NCBI GenBank assembly: GCA_947458915.1
Contig: CANHAE010000008.1
Location: 1 to 37,537, forward strand
Direction of reading: 5' to 3'
Source of the DNA: Bacteroidota bacterium
GTDB taxonomy: Bacteria; Bacteroidota; Bacteroidia; Chitinophagales; Chitinophagaceae
Length of the DNA: 37,537 nucleotides
This document shows, piece by piece, positions 1 through 7,975 of this stretch; the stretch's first letter is position 1, and every line of letters starts with the position of its first letter. The position numbers were made by a program, and so were the translations under genes. The notes beneath the pieces are model-generated. The model did no database searches and had not been told where the DNA came from. It was given only the letters and a program-made list of their open reading frames with translations.

Positions 1-387
1 GAAAATGCATTAAAGCAAATTGACGAATCGTATGTAAATGGAAATCCAGCTCACCGTTTACCACATGTAAGCAATATTTCCTTTAAATATGTTGAAGGAG
101 AAGGTTTAATGATGGGCTTTAATAAAGACATCGCTTTATCTTCTGGTTCAGCTTGTACTTCAGCATCACTTGAGCCTAGCTATGTATTAAAAGCATTAGG
201 CTTAGGAGATGATTTAGCACATAGTTCATTACGTTTTGGTTTGGGGAGATATACCACTGAGGAACAAATTGATTTCACTATCAAAGCAGTAACTGACACT
301 GTATTGAAATTGAGAGAAATGAGTCCTTTATGGGAAATGTTTAAAGAAGGAGTGGACATTGATGCAATTCAATGGGCACATCATTAA
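1..387 (+). CDS. iscS: Cysteine desulfurase IscS, C-terminal part (5' truncated by window)
   Basis: The reading frame is open from base 1 and ends at a TAA, giving the last 128 residues of a PLP-dependent cysteine desulfurase. The ORF track shows only the part after an internal ATG. The segment [13 protein letters not shown] is the mobile active-site loop whose Cys carries the persulfide that is handed to the scaffold protein. It is followed by the conserved [17 protein letters not shown] region of the small domain. This enzyme takes sulfur from L-cysteine for Fe-S cluster assembly. It sits 65 bp before iscU and then iscA, so the three are read as one isc operon. The loop sequence together with IscU next door favours IscS over NifS or SufS. 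The PLP-lysine lies outside the window. Confidence 0.95.
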   Translation, partial: ENALKQIDESYVNGNPAHRLPHVSNISFKYVEGEGLMMGFNKDIALSSGSACTSASLEPSYVLKALGLGDDLAHSSLRFGLGRYTTEEQIDFTIKAVTDTVLKLREMSPLWEMFKEGVDIDAIQWAHH

Positions 388-452
388 ACATTACAAGAGT
401 AGGAAAAAAGTTTCAAGGGTTTATAATTTAAAAATAATTTAAAAATAAAATC

Positions 453-869
453 ATGGCATATTCAGATAAAGTAATCGACCATTATTCTAATCCTAAAAAT
501 GTAGGAACATTAGATAAAGGTGCTAAAAACGTAGGTACAGGCTTAGTAGGCGCGCCAGAATGTGGTGACGTAATGCGTTTGCAAATACAAGTAGACGAAG
601 CAACTGGTATTATTACCGATGCTAAGTTTAAAACCTTTGGTTGCGGTTCTGCAATTGCATCTTCTTCATTAGCTACTGAGTTGTTAAAAGGAAAATCTGT
701 TGATGAGGCTGTAAAAATTGACAACATGGATTTAGTAGAGGAATTAAATTTACCTCCAGTTAAAATTCACTGTTCAGTTTTAGCTGAAGACGCTATCAAG
801 TCAGCAATTAATGATTACCGTGTAAAAAATGGTTTAGAGGAGTTGGTGTTTGAAGAGAGGATACATTAA
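453..869 (+). CDS. iscU: Fe-S cluster assembly scaffold IscU
   Basis: A 138-residue protein of the usual IscU length on which [2Fe-2S] clusters are built from IscS-derived sulfur. All expected ligands are visible: Cys37 and Asp39 in PECGD, Cys64 in FGCGSA, and Cys107 in the LPPVKIHCS motif. The LPPVK part is the site recognised by the HscA chaperone in studied systems. No hscA, hscB, fdx or iscR is seen nearby, so any chaperone must be encoded elsewhere or upstream. The ATG is preceded by an AT-rich leader without a Shine-Dalgarno sequence. That leader carries a short direct repeat (AATTTAAAAAT twice). Confidence 0.97.
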   Translation: MAYSDKVIDHYSNPKNVGTLDKGAKNVGTGLVGAPECGDVMRLQIQVDEATGIITDAKFKTFGCGSAIASSSLATELLKGKSVDEAVKIDNMDLVEELNLPPVKIHCSVLAEDAIKSAINDYRVKNGLEELVFEERIH

Positions 870-906
870 TTAATAATGAGTGCCGGGTGCTAATATTTTG
901 ACAAAA

Positions 907-1260
907 ATGAGTGAAGTAGCAGAAAATACAATTTACGTAAGCGAAAAAGCAAAAGCTAAAGTTAAACAGCTAATGCTTGACGCCGGCGTTGAAAACGACC
1001 CTAGCTACTTTCTAAGAGTGGGTGTGGTTGGAGGCGGTTGTTCGGGACTTAGCTATAAATTAGACTTTGATAATGAGGTTAAACCAATGGATCAGGTTTT
1101 TGAGGATAATGGTGTAAAATTGGTAACCGATTTAAAGAGTTTTTTATACCTAGTAAACACCGAATTGGACTTTTCGGATGGGTTAAACGGCAAAGGATTT
1201 TACTTTAACAATCCCAATGCGAGTAGAAGTTGTGGTTGCGGAGAGAGTTTTGCTGTTTAA
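907..1260 (+). CDS. iscA: A-type iron-sulfur carrier IscA
   Basis: A 117-residue HesB/IscA-family protein (cytoplasmic) that carries Fe-S clusters or iron from IscU to target enzymes. The three conserved cysteines are present: Cys45 in GGGCSGLSY, and Cys109 and Cys111 in the C-terminal SCGCGESF. The ORF track starts at a GTG at 880, but the ATG at 907 gives the normal family N-terminus and is preferred. The gene follows iscU by 37 bp and is closed by a strong terminator, so it ends the isc operon. The name iscA is used because of the isc context; ErpA or SufA homologues share the same motifs. Confidence 0.93.
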   Translation: MSEVAENTIYVSEKAKAKVKQLMLDAGVENDPSYFLRVGVVGGGCSGLSYKLDFDNEVKPMDQVFEDNGVKLVTDLKSFLYLVNTELDFSDGLNGKGFYFNNPNASRSCGCGESFAV

Positions 1261-1298
1261 GTCACCTAATTCATTAATAAGCTATCTTATTTAATAGT

Positions 1299-1329
1299 AA
1301 ACGCCCCGATAACTCGGGGCGTTTTTTTT
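1299..1329 (+). terminator. Rho-independent terminator after the isc operon
   Basis: A perfect 11-bp stem (AAACGCCCCGA / TCGGGGCGTTT) with a 4-nt loop runs into a stretch of eight T residues. It lies 38 bp after the iscA stop and just before the promoter-like motif of the next gene. Confidence 0.95.
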
Positions 1330-1330
1330 G

Positions 1331-1338
1331 TAGCTTTG
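1331..1338 (+). promoter_or_regulatory. Bacteroidota -7 promoter motif for gldFG
   Basis: TAGCTTTG matches the TAnnTTTG -7 consensus exactly. It ends only 4 nt before the gldFG ATG, so transcription would start at or next to the start codon. No good -33 TTG is seen because that position is inside the terminator hairpin. Confidence 0.55.
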
Positions 1339-1342
1339 ACGC

Positions 1343-3796
1343 ATGTGGGCAATATGTAAAAAAGAATGGACGCACTATTTTAGTGGTTTAACGGGGTACT
1401 TAATCATTGGATTTTATTTAGTGGTTAATGGCTTGTTTTTGTTTGTGTTACCAAATTATAATATACTAAATTTTGGATACGCCTCCTTGCAAGTATATTT
1501 CGACATAGCCCCTTGGTTTTTATTAGTGCTAATACCGGCTATTACTATGCGTAGTTTTTCGGAGGAGTACAAGCAAGGGACCTATGAAATTTTAAAAAGC
1601 CTTCCAGTAAGCCCATTGTCATTAGTGACGGCTAAATTTTTGGGAGCAATTTTTATTGTCTTAACTGCACTATTGCCAACCATTTTTTATGCGGTAGCTA
1701 TTGATGCATTAAGTAGTGTTGGGGGATTAGACTGGGGCGCAACGCTTGGGGCCTATTTGGGTCTAGTGCTATTAGCTGCAACCTATACTGCTATTGGAAT
1801 TTTTTCAAGTACATTCACCAAGAATAGTTTAATTGCTTTACTTGTATCCATTGTGCTATCCCTCCTTATTTACAAAGGGTTTGATTTACTAAGCACGATT
1901 ACAGTTTTTAAAAATGGCATGGATTTTTATGTTAGTCAATTAGGCTTATCGGCCCATTATGCTAGTGTGAGTAAGGGTGTTTTAGAATTGCGAGATATTA
2001 TATATTTTGGCTCCATTATTATTTTATTTGGGCTAGGTAGCTTAGAAAAAGTTGCAGGGAAAATTAAGTTTGTATTTGTGTTGGTAATATTAATTGCATT
2101 AAATTATGCAAGTGTAATTATTCCTTTACAATTAGATTTAACAAAGGAGCAACGCTATACTTTAAGCAATAGTTCAAAGGAAATTATTAAGGAACTGCAA
2201 GCGCCTGTAAAAATACATGTATACTTGGCGGGTGATTTGCCTCCTTATTATAAAAAAATTGCTGCTTCAACTGAGGGCTTATTATCGAAATTGCATAAAA
2301 TAAATCCTGTTAATATTGAATGGTCCTTCGAAGTGCCAAGCGAAATGTATAAGGATACTGCTTTATATCAATTTTATGATAGTTTATCAAAGCTAGGCTT
2401 GCCAATTGAAAGGCTACAAGACCAAAACGCGCAAACCGATAAGCGTGTTGACCAATTGCTAATCCCAGGTGCATTAGTGGAAGTGCAAGGACAAGTACCT
2501 TTTCCTATTGATTTAAGAAGTAGTAAAAAATATTTCAAGCCATATAATATTGTAAAAGATATCCCAATGGAGGACTTAGAGGCTAGTGCTAACGCAGCAG
2601 AAGCCTTGCTAGAATATAAATTCATACAAGCAATTTATTTATTGAATAGAACAAAAGTGCCCACAATTGCTTATGCCATTGGTAATGGTCAACCCATTGA
2701 TTTAACGGTGAATGATATTGGGGAAACTTTAAAAAACCAATACAATTTAACGGTCTTTGATTTAAAGAAAGGATACCCAGATGCTAAAAAAATTAAAACT
2801 TTACTCATTGTAAAACCTACATTGCCTTTTACCGAATTGGATAAATTAAAATTAGACCAATATGTAATGAATGGTGGTAATATTATATGGGCAATTGACA
2901 AATTACACGCTGAATACGACAGCCTTCAAAAAACAAGTGGATCCTATGTTGCATTTGATAGAGGGCTAGGTTTGGACGATATGCTTTTTAAATATGGGGT
3001 GCGTATTAACCCCAATTTGATACAGGATTTGAATTGTGCAAAATTGCCTTTAGTGGTAGGTGTTCAACCCGATCGTTCTCCGCTTATTCAAAGAATGCCT
3101 TGGCCTTATTACCCCTTTTTAAATGGCAATGAGACGCATCCAATTACACAAAATATGGAAAGGATTTTGTCAATGTTCCCTTCGAGTATTGATACCATAG
3201 CAAATCCTACAATTCGTAAAACTATTTTGTTAACTACGGATACCAACAGCCGATTCATTGCTTCGCCTACACTTGTCACCTTAAATAGTGTGAAGGACGA
3301 GGCCGATATGTATAGTTTTAATAAGCACAACGTAACCATTGCTGCATTACTTGAAGGCAAGTTTAACTCCTCGTTTGCTAATCGAATTTCAAAGGCTACT
3401 ATGGATAGTGTATTTAATTTAACCGGAGTTCCTTTTCAAGCGAAAGCATTAGCGGCTTCAAAACAAATTGTATTATCGGACGCCGATATTATTACTAATA
3501 AAATTGCACGCAACGAGGATGGAAGCCCTAATCCACTTCCCATGGGAATGATCCCCTATGAGGACTACCAGTTTGGAAATAAAACCTTTTTTTTAAATGC
3601 AATTGAGTATTTAAATGAGCCTTCCAGCCTACTAGAAAGCAGGAGTAAGCAAGTCGTATTGCGCTTGTTAAATAAGGAGAAAGTGGAGGAACGAAGGTTG
3701 TTTTGGCAAATCATTTTAGTAATGGGACCAATTGTGATTTTATTATTAATATTCTTTGTATGGACGAAATATAGAAGCACACAATTTGCTGACTAG
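1343..3796 (+). CDS. gldFG: GldF-GldG fusion: gliding-motility-type ABC permease plus auxiliary protein
   Basis: An 817-residue inner-membrane protein. Residues 1 to about 240 form an ABC-2 type permease like GldF, with about six membrane segments and the SFSEEYKQGTYEIL motif. A further membrane helix (FVFVLVILIALNYASVII) starts the second part, about residues 240-817. That part resembles GldG, a large extracytoplasmic auxiliary domain ending in a C-terminal helix (LFWQIILVMGPIVILLLIFF). In Flavobacterium, gldF and gldG are separate genes needed with the ATPase GldA for gliding. Here they are one frame, with no GldA nearby, so the ATPase must be elsewhere. It may serve gliding or another export role; sequence alone does not tell. 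ATG lies 4 nt after the promoter motif. Confidence 0.85.
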   Translation: MWAICKKEWTHYFSGLTGYLIIGFYLVVNGLFLFVLPNYNILNFGYASLQVYFDIAPWFLLVLIPAITMRSFSEEYKQGTYEILKSLPVSPLSLVTAKFLGAIFIVLTALLPTIFYAVAIDALSSVGGLDWGATLGAYLGLVLLAATYTAIGIFSSTFTKNSLIALLVSIVLSLLIYKGFDLLSTITVFKNGMDFYVSQLGLSAHYASVSKGVLELRDIIYFGSIIILFGLGSLEKVAGKIKFVFVLVILIALNYASVIIPLQLDLTKEQRYTLSNSSKEIIKELQAPVKIHVYLAGDLPPYYKKIAASTEGLLSKLHKINPVNIEWSFEVPSEMYKDTALYQFYDSLSKLGLPIERLQDQNAQTDKRVDQLLIPGALVEVQGQVPFPIDLRSSKKYFKPYNIVKDIPMEDLEASANAAEALLEYKFIQAIYLLNRTKVPTIAYAIGNGQPIDLTVNDIGETLKNQYNLTVFDLKKGYPDAKKIKTLLIVKPTLPFTELDKLKLDQYVMNGGNIIWAIDKLHAEYDSLQKTSGSYVAFDRGLGLDDMLFKYGVRINPNLIQDLNCAKLPLVVGVQPDRSPLIQRMPWPYYPFLNGNETHPITQNMERILSMFPSSIDTIANPTIRKTILLTTDTNSRFIASPTLVTLNSVKDEADMYSFNKHNVTIAALLEGKFNSSFANRISKATMDSVFNLTGVPFQAKALAASKQIVLSDADIITNKIARNEDGSPNPLPMGMIPYEDYQFGNKTFFLNAIEYLNEPSSLLESRSKQVVLRLLNKEKVEERRLFWQIILVMGPIVILLLIFFVWTKYRSTQFAD

Positions 3797-3820
3797 GGAA
3801 TCATTACTTAACTTTAACAC

Positions 3821-4786
3821 ATGACAACAGATCAATTAGTTTATCTCGTATTCGGGTGTGTGATTGCAATCGCATTAGTATTAGATTTAGGCTTCCTAAG
3901 TAAAAAAAATGCAATCATTACAATACGACAAGCTTTAAGACAAACTTTTTTTTGGGTATTATTAGCGCTCGGTTTTTTTATATTTATGTGGGTGGAAGAA
4001 GGCCAAAAATTAGCATTAGAATTTTTAAGTGGCTATTTAATGGAGTGGAGTTTAAGTATTGATAATATTTTTGTATTTATTCTTATATTCAGTTCTTTCA
4101 ACGTGAAAGAAAAATACATACCAAGGGTGTTATTAATCGGGATTTTAACGGCAATAATATTACGTGTATTATTTATTACAGTAGGAGTTGCCTTAGTAGC
4201 TAAATTCTCATGGGTGTTATATATATTCGGCGTATTCTTGGTATATACTGGTTATCATATGTTTACTGCCAAGGACGACGAAGCCTTTGACCCACATGAC
4301 TCAAAAGTGTACAAATTTTTAAAACGTTTCTTGCCTATTGGCAATACCGATGGAGATGGGAAATTTGTAATTAAAGAAAACGGAAGGCCTTTATATACTA
4401 GCTTATTTGTTGTGGTTGTATTACTAGCTGCTATTGATATTGTGTTTGCCTTGGACTCTATTCCTGCGGTAATGGGAATTTCTAAAAGTAGCTTAGTCAT
4501 TTACACTTCTAATATTTTTGCAATCCTTGGCTTACGTTCTTTATTCTTTTTACTAAGAGGTGCAGTGAATGAATTCGAGCATTTACAAAAAGGCATTGCT
4601 ATTGTACTTGTGTTTATTGGTGTTAAAATGTTAGGCGAGCACTATATTAACATGTGGATGGATAAAAATACGCAAGTGTTATTATCCTTAATTGTGATTT
4701 TATTTTGTATTTCAGGATCTATTTTTTACTCCATTTTTTCGAAAAGGCAAAAACTGCCAAAGGATTTGAATGACAAGTCTATTTAA
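3821..4786 (+). CDS. TerC family integral membrane protein
   Basis: A 321-residue protein with about eight or nine membrane helices of the TerC/Alx family (Pfam TerC). Family hallmarks are MEWSLSIDNIFVFILIF near residues 73-89 and the VFALDSIPAVMGIS repeat near 210-225. Both carry the acidic/Asn residues thought to bind a metal ion. Members are linked to tellurium resistance, metal (Mn2+) export or loading of exported metalloproteins, so the exact role here is open. No other ter genes are seen, so a tellurite operon is unlikely. It ends 9 bp before murF-alr and may be co-transcribed. A TAACTTTA sequence, one mismatch from the -7 motif, lies just before the ATG. Confidence 0.9.
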   Translation: MTTDQLVYLVFGCVIAIALVLDLGFLSKKNAIITIRQALRQTFFWVLLALGFFIFMWVEEGQKLALEFLSGYLMEWSLSIDNIFVFILIFSSFNVKEKYIPRVLLIGILTAIILRVLFITVGVALVAKFSWVLYIFGVFLVYTGYHMFTAKDDEAFDPHDSKVYKFLKRFLPIGNTDGDGKFVIKENGRPLYTSLFVVVVLLAAIDIVFALDSIPAVMGISKSSLVIYTSNIFAILGLRSLFFLLRGAVNEFEHLQKGIAIVLVFIGVKMLGEHYINMWMDKNTQVLLSLIVILFCISGSIFYSIFSKRQKLPKDLNDKSI

Positions 4787-4795
4787 TTTTCTTAA

Positions 4796-7240
4796 TTGTC
4801 AACAAGTATTGAAAATATAGCAAGTATTGTAGCGACCGAATCAAAATTGGTTAAGCAAGCAAGTATTGCCTATTTATTAATGGATAGTAGAAAGCTAGCG
4901 TTTCCAAGCGCTACTTTGTTTTTTGCAATCACAACTGCCAATCAGGATGGGCATGTGTATATAAAAGAATTAGTGCAAAAAGGGGTTTACAATTTTGTAG
5001 TGCAGGACCATTTTGATACAAGCAGCTATTCACAAGTTAACTTTATAGTAGTAAGTGATGTAGTGGAAGCGCTTCAAAAAATTGCCGCAATGCATCGCGC
5101 ACAATTTCACTCACCAGTGGTTGGTATAACAGGAAGTAATGGTAAAACAATTGTAAAGGAATGGTTAGCACAGTTACTCGCGCCACATTTTAATATTGTT
5201 AGGAGTCCGAGAAGTTATAATTCTCAAATTGGTGTTCCCCTTAGTGTATGGGAAATGTCTACACAACATAATTTTGCAATCTTTGAAGCCGGTATTTCTC
5301 AAAAAGGAGAAATGGAGGCACTGGCAAATGTAATACAGCCAACAATTGGCATCCTTACAAATATTGGGACGGCGCATGAAGCCGGTTTTGTTTCGGCTAA
5401 AGAAAAGCTTTCCGAAAAATGTATATTATTTCAAAAGGCATCAACAATTATTGTCCCTCATAACCTAATGCAGGATGTGCCTAATGTTACAGGTCAGAAA
5501 ATGATTACATGGGGGTATGACCCATTAGCAACCTTATTTATGGAGCAGGTGATAATCAATAATGGTCAGGTTGAATTAACGGGCATTTTCAATAAAGGCA
5601 CAAAAAAATTAATTGCTCCATTTGTTGATAAAATAGCAATTGAAAATATAATTATTTGCTGGGCAGTACTATTGCATTTAGGTATTGACGAAGTGGCCAT
5701 TCAAGATGGCGTCCTTCAATTACGTCATTTGGAAATGCGTATGCAAATAAGAAAGGCGCAAAATAGTTGCTATTTACTAAACGACAGTTATAGTAACGAC
5801 CTTTCTTCCTTGGCGCTTGCATTAGATTATGCAAAACAGCAAGCGGGTAATTTGCCCATTACTTTAATTTTATCTGATTTCACAAATAGTCCCGCTGCTA
5901 GTTTAGTTAAAGTGGTTGAACTTTTAGTTGCATATCCTATTGGCAAGCTTATTACTATTGGGCCTAATTTGTCGGGATTATTTGTACAAGAAAATCCGAT
6001 GCGTGAACAAGGTTGTGCAATTTACTGTTATAATAGTACTAAGGAATATTTATCATCTTTTGAAGTAGCTGATTTTAAAGATGAATTTATAGTACTGAAA
6101 GGAGCAAGGAAATTTGAGTTTGAAAAAATAAACGCCTTATTACAATTGCAAGTGCATCAAACCCGGCTAGAAGTGAATTTAACTTCGTTGGTTAATAATT
6201 TTAAATACATCAGGCAATTAACTGGACCGCAAGTAAAGTTAATGGCAATGGTTAAGGCCTTTGGCTATGGAAGTGGAAGTATTGAAGTGGCAAGGGTGCT
6301 GCAATTTCATCACGCCGATTATTTGGCGGTTGCCTATGCCGACGAAGGCATCGAGTTACGCAAGGCGGGAATTCGCTTGCCCATTATGGTTATGAATGTG
6401 GATGCTGCTGCTTTTGATGCAATTGTGCAATTTCACCTTGAGCCGGAAATATTTTCGGTAGGGTTATTAAACGAGTTCCAGAAATTTATTCAATCACAAG
6501 CCTTGCATAATTTCCCAATTCATTTAAAATTAAACACGGGAATGAATCGACTAGGGTTTGACATGGATCAAATTAACATTGTTCGCGACCTATTAAAGCA
6601 ACAAAGCGATTTAAAAGTACAATCTATTTTTAGTCACTTAAGTGCTAGTGGGCAAACTAATTTTGCCTCATTTACTAACGAACAGTTGACTATTTTTAAG
6701 CAAGCCGCTGAGCGGATAGAACAAGGATTAGGCTACCCTGTTATTAAACATATTGCTAATTCTGGTGCCATTTCAATGGAAAAAAAGTTCCATTTAAGTA
6801 TGGTTCGATTAGGGATAGGCCTGTACGGAATAGGGGAAGGTAAATTAGAAACAGTAGTCCAATTTTATACTACTATAGCTCAAATACGAAAAGTGGCAGC
6901 AACTGAAACCGTGGGTTATAATAGGTCAGGTAAACTGAATAGGGATAGTATAATAGCAACTGTAAGGCTTGGGTACGCCGATGGCTATAGTAGAAAGCTA
7001 GGTCGCAGCAAAGGCAGTATGTGGGTTAAAGGCAAGCTAGCCCCTGTTGTTGGAGACATATGCATGGATATGACCATGATTGACATTACAGACATTGCAG
7101 GTGTACAAGAAGGGGATGATGTGGAGGTATTTGGCAGTCATTTGACAATTGAACAAGTGGCCAATTGGGCCGAAACCATTCCTTATGAAATTTTAACATC
7201 AATTGGGCAAAGAGTAAAGCGTGTGTATATCCAAGACTAA
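4796..7240 (+). CDS. murF-alr: Bifunctional UDP-MurNAc-tripeptide:D-Ala-D-Ala ligase / alanine racemase
   Basis: An 814-residue fusion of two cytoplasmic peptidoglycan enzymes. The first half (about 1-450) is MurF, which adds D-Ala-D-Ala to the UDP-muramyl tripeptide. It has the ATP-binding GITGSNGKT near residue 112 and a divergent NDSYSNDLSSL in place of the usual DSYNANP. The second half (about 455-814) is a PLP alanine racemase that makes D-Ala from L-Ala. PLP lysine is Lys487 in MVKAFGYGSG, followed by VRLGIGLYGIG, GYADGYSRKLG and VGDICMDMTMID. This fusion is characteristic of Bacteroidota. The start is a TTG; the next in-frame ATG (MDSRKLAF) would cut into the MurF N-domain. No ddl is adjacent. 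Confidence 0.95.
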   Translation: MSTSIENIASIVATESKLVKQASIAYLLMDSRKLAFPSATLFFAITTANQDGHVYIKELVQKGVYNFVVQDHFDTSSYSQVNFIVVSDVVEALQKIAAMHRAQFHSPVVGITGSNGKTIVKEWLAQLLAPHFNIVRSPRSYNSQIGVPLSVWEMSTQHNFAIFEAGISQKGEMEALANVIQPTIGILTNIGTAHEAGFVSAKEKLSEKCILFQKASTIIVPHNLMQDVPNVTGQKMITWGYDPLATLFMEQVIINNGQVELTGIFNKGTKKLIAPFVDKIAIENIIICWAVLLHLGIDEVAIQDGVLQLRHLEMRMQIRKAQNSCYLLNDSYSNDLSSLALALDYAKQQAGNLPITLILSDFTNSPAASLVKVVELLVAYPIGKLITIGPNLSGLFVQENPMREQGCAIYCYNSTKEYLSSFEVADFKDEFIVLKGARKFEFEKINALLQLQVHQTRLEVNLTSLVNNFKYIRQLTGPQVKLMAMVKAFGYGSGSIEVARVLQFHHADYLAVAYADEGIELRKAGIRLPIMVMNVDAAAFDAIVQFHLEPEIFSVGLLNEFQKFIQSQALHNFPIHLKLNTGMNRLGFDMDQINIVRDLLKQQSDLKVQSIFSHLSASGQTNFASFTNEQLTIFKQAAERIEQGLGYPVIKHIANSGAISMEKKFHLSMVRLGIGLYGIGEGKLETVVQFYTTIAQIRKVAATETVGYNRSGKLNRDSIIATVRLGYADGYSRKLGRSKGSMWVKGKLAPVVGDICMDMTMIDITDIAGVQEGDDVEVFGSHLTIEQVANWAETIPYEILTSIGQRVKRVYIQD

Positions 7241-7242
7241 CT

Positions 7243-7250
7243 TATCTTTG
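7243..7250 (+). promoter_or_regulatory. -7 promoter motif upstream of lspA
   Basis: TATCTTTG is an exact match to TAnnTTTG. It starts 2 bp after the murF-alr stop and lies 21 nt before the chosen lspA ATG. It suggests that lspA can be transcribed on its own. Confidence 0.5.
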
Positions 7251-7271
7251 TGTTCCATTTTAATAATAAGT

Positions 7272-7925
7272 ATGAACGGGAAAAAAGTAGCAGCATTTAT
7301 TTTATTGATCATTTTTTTAGACCAAGCCATTAAGTTTTATATTAAACTTAATTATTTTATTGGGGAAGAACATATGCTGTTTGGAACCTGGGGTCGACTA
7401 CACTTTGTAGAAAATGAAGGAATGGCCTGGGGATTAAAATTTGGCGGAGGTTTAGGTAAAATTGCTTTAACCTTATTTCGCTTAATTGCTGTTATTTGGG
7501 GAACCTTCTTAATAAAAGGGTTTATTGAAAAGAAATACCATAATGGTTTTATTATGTGCGCTGCTTTAATTTATGCAGGGGCAATTGGAAATTTAATTGA
7601 CAGTATATTTTACGGGGTAATTTTTGACGCTAGTGTTCCATACACTACTATGGTTGCAAGTTTATTACCAGCAGAGGGAGGCTATTCCAGTTTATTACAT
7701 GGAAAAGTGGTTGACATGTTTTATTTCCCTATTATTACCAATGCCCATTTTCCTAGTTGGGTACCTTATTGGGGTGGGGAAGAATTTGAGTTCTTTCGCC
7801 CAGTTTTTAATTTTGCCGATATGGCAATTAGTACAGGGGTGATTGCGCTTTTTGTATTTCAGAACAAGTTTTTCAGCGATTCTAATGAAAAAACGGCCGA
7901 AAAGGTCGAAAATACAAATATATAA
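7272..7925 (+). CDS. lspA: Lipoprotein signal peptidase (signal peptidase II)
   Basis: A 217-residue membrane aspartic protease that removes signal peptides from prolipoproteins after lipid attachment. Conserved elements are the TM1 Asp (FLDQAIK), FVENEGMAWG (counterpart of FNxGAAFG), GNLIDSIFYG with the first catalytic Asp, VVDMFYFP, and FNFADMAIS with the second. The Arg that usually follows the first catalytic Asp is Ser, and there is an insertion of about 35 residues between the two catalytic regions. As far as I recall both are usual in Bacteroidota LspA, which is longer than the 160-residue enterobacterial enzyme. The track's upstream GTG start would add 17 residues overlapping murF-alr; the ATG at 7272 is preferred. 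Confidence 0.92.
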   Translation: MNGKKVAAFILLIIFLDQAIKFYIKLNYFIGEEHMLFGTWGRLHFVENEGMAWGLKFGGGLGKIALTLFRLIAVIWGTFLIKGFIEKKYHNGFIMCAALIYAGAIGNLIDSIFYGVIFDASVPYTTMVASLLPAEGGYSSLLHGKVVDMFYFPIITNAHFPSWVPYWGGEEFEFFRPVFNFADMAISTGVIALFVFQNKFFSDSNEKTAEKVENTNI

Positions 7926-7936
7926 GCCCTTATTCG

Positions 7937-7944
7937 TACCTTCG
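7937..7944 (+). promoter_or_regulatory. Probable -7 promoter motif upstream of ileS
   Basis: TACCTTCG matches seven of eight positions of TAnnTTTG and lies 31 nt before the ileS ATG in the 50-bp lspA-ileS gap. Confidence 0.4.
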
Positions 7945-7975
7945 TGCCCTAAAAATCAGCTAGGATAAGCGTTTT

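Noticed and set aside
876-893. Five-codon ORF (ATGAGTGCCGGGTGCTAA) between iscU and iscA
   Set aside because: Too short and without supporting signals; probably chance, although a small upstream peptide cannot be excluded.
880-906. Upstream GTG start of iscA
   Set aside because: The extra nine residues are not like the family N-terminus; the ATG at 907 gives the standard length.
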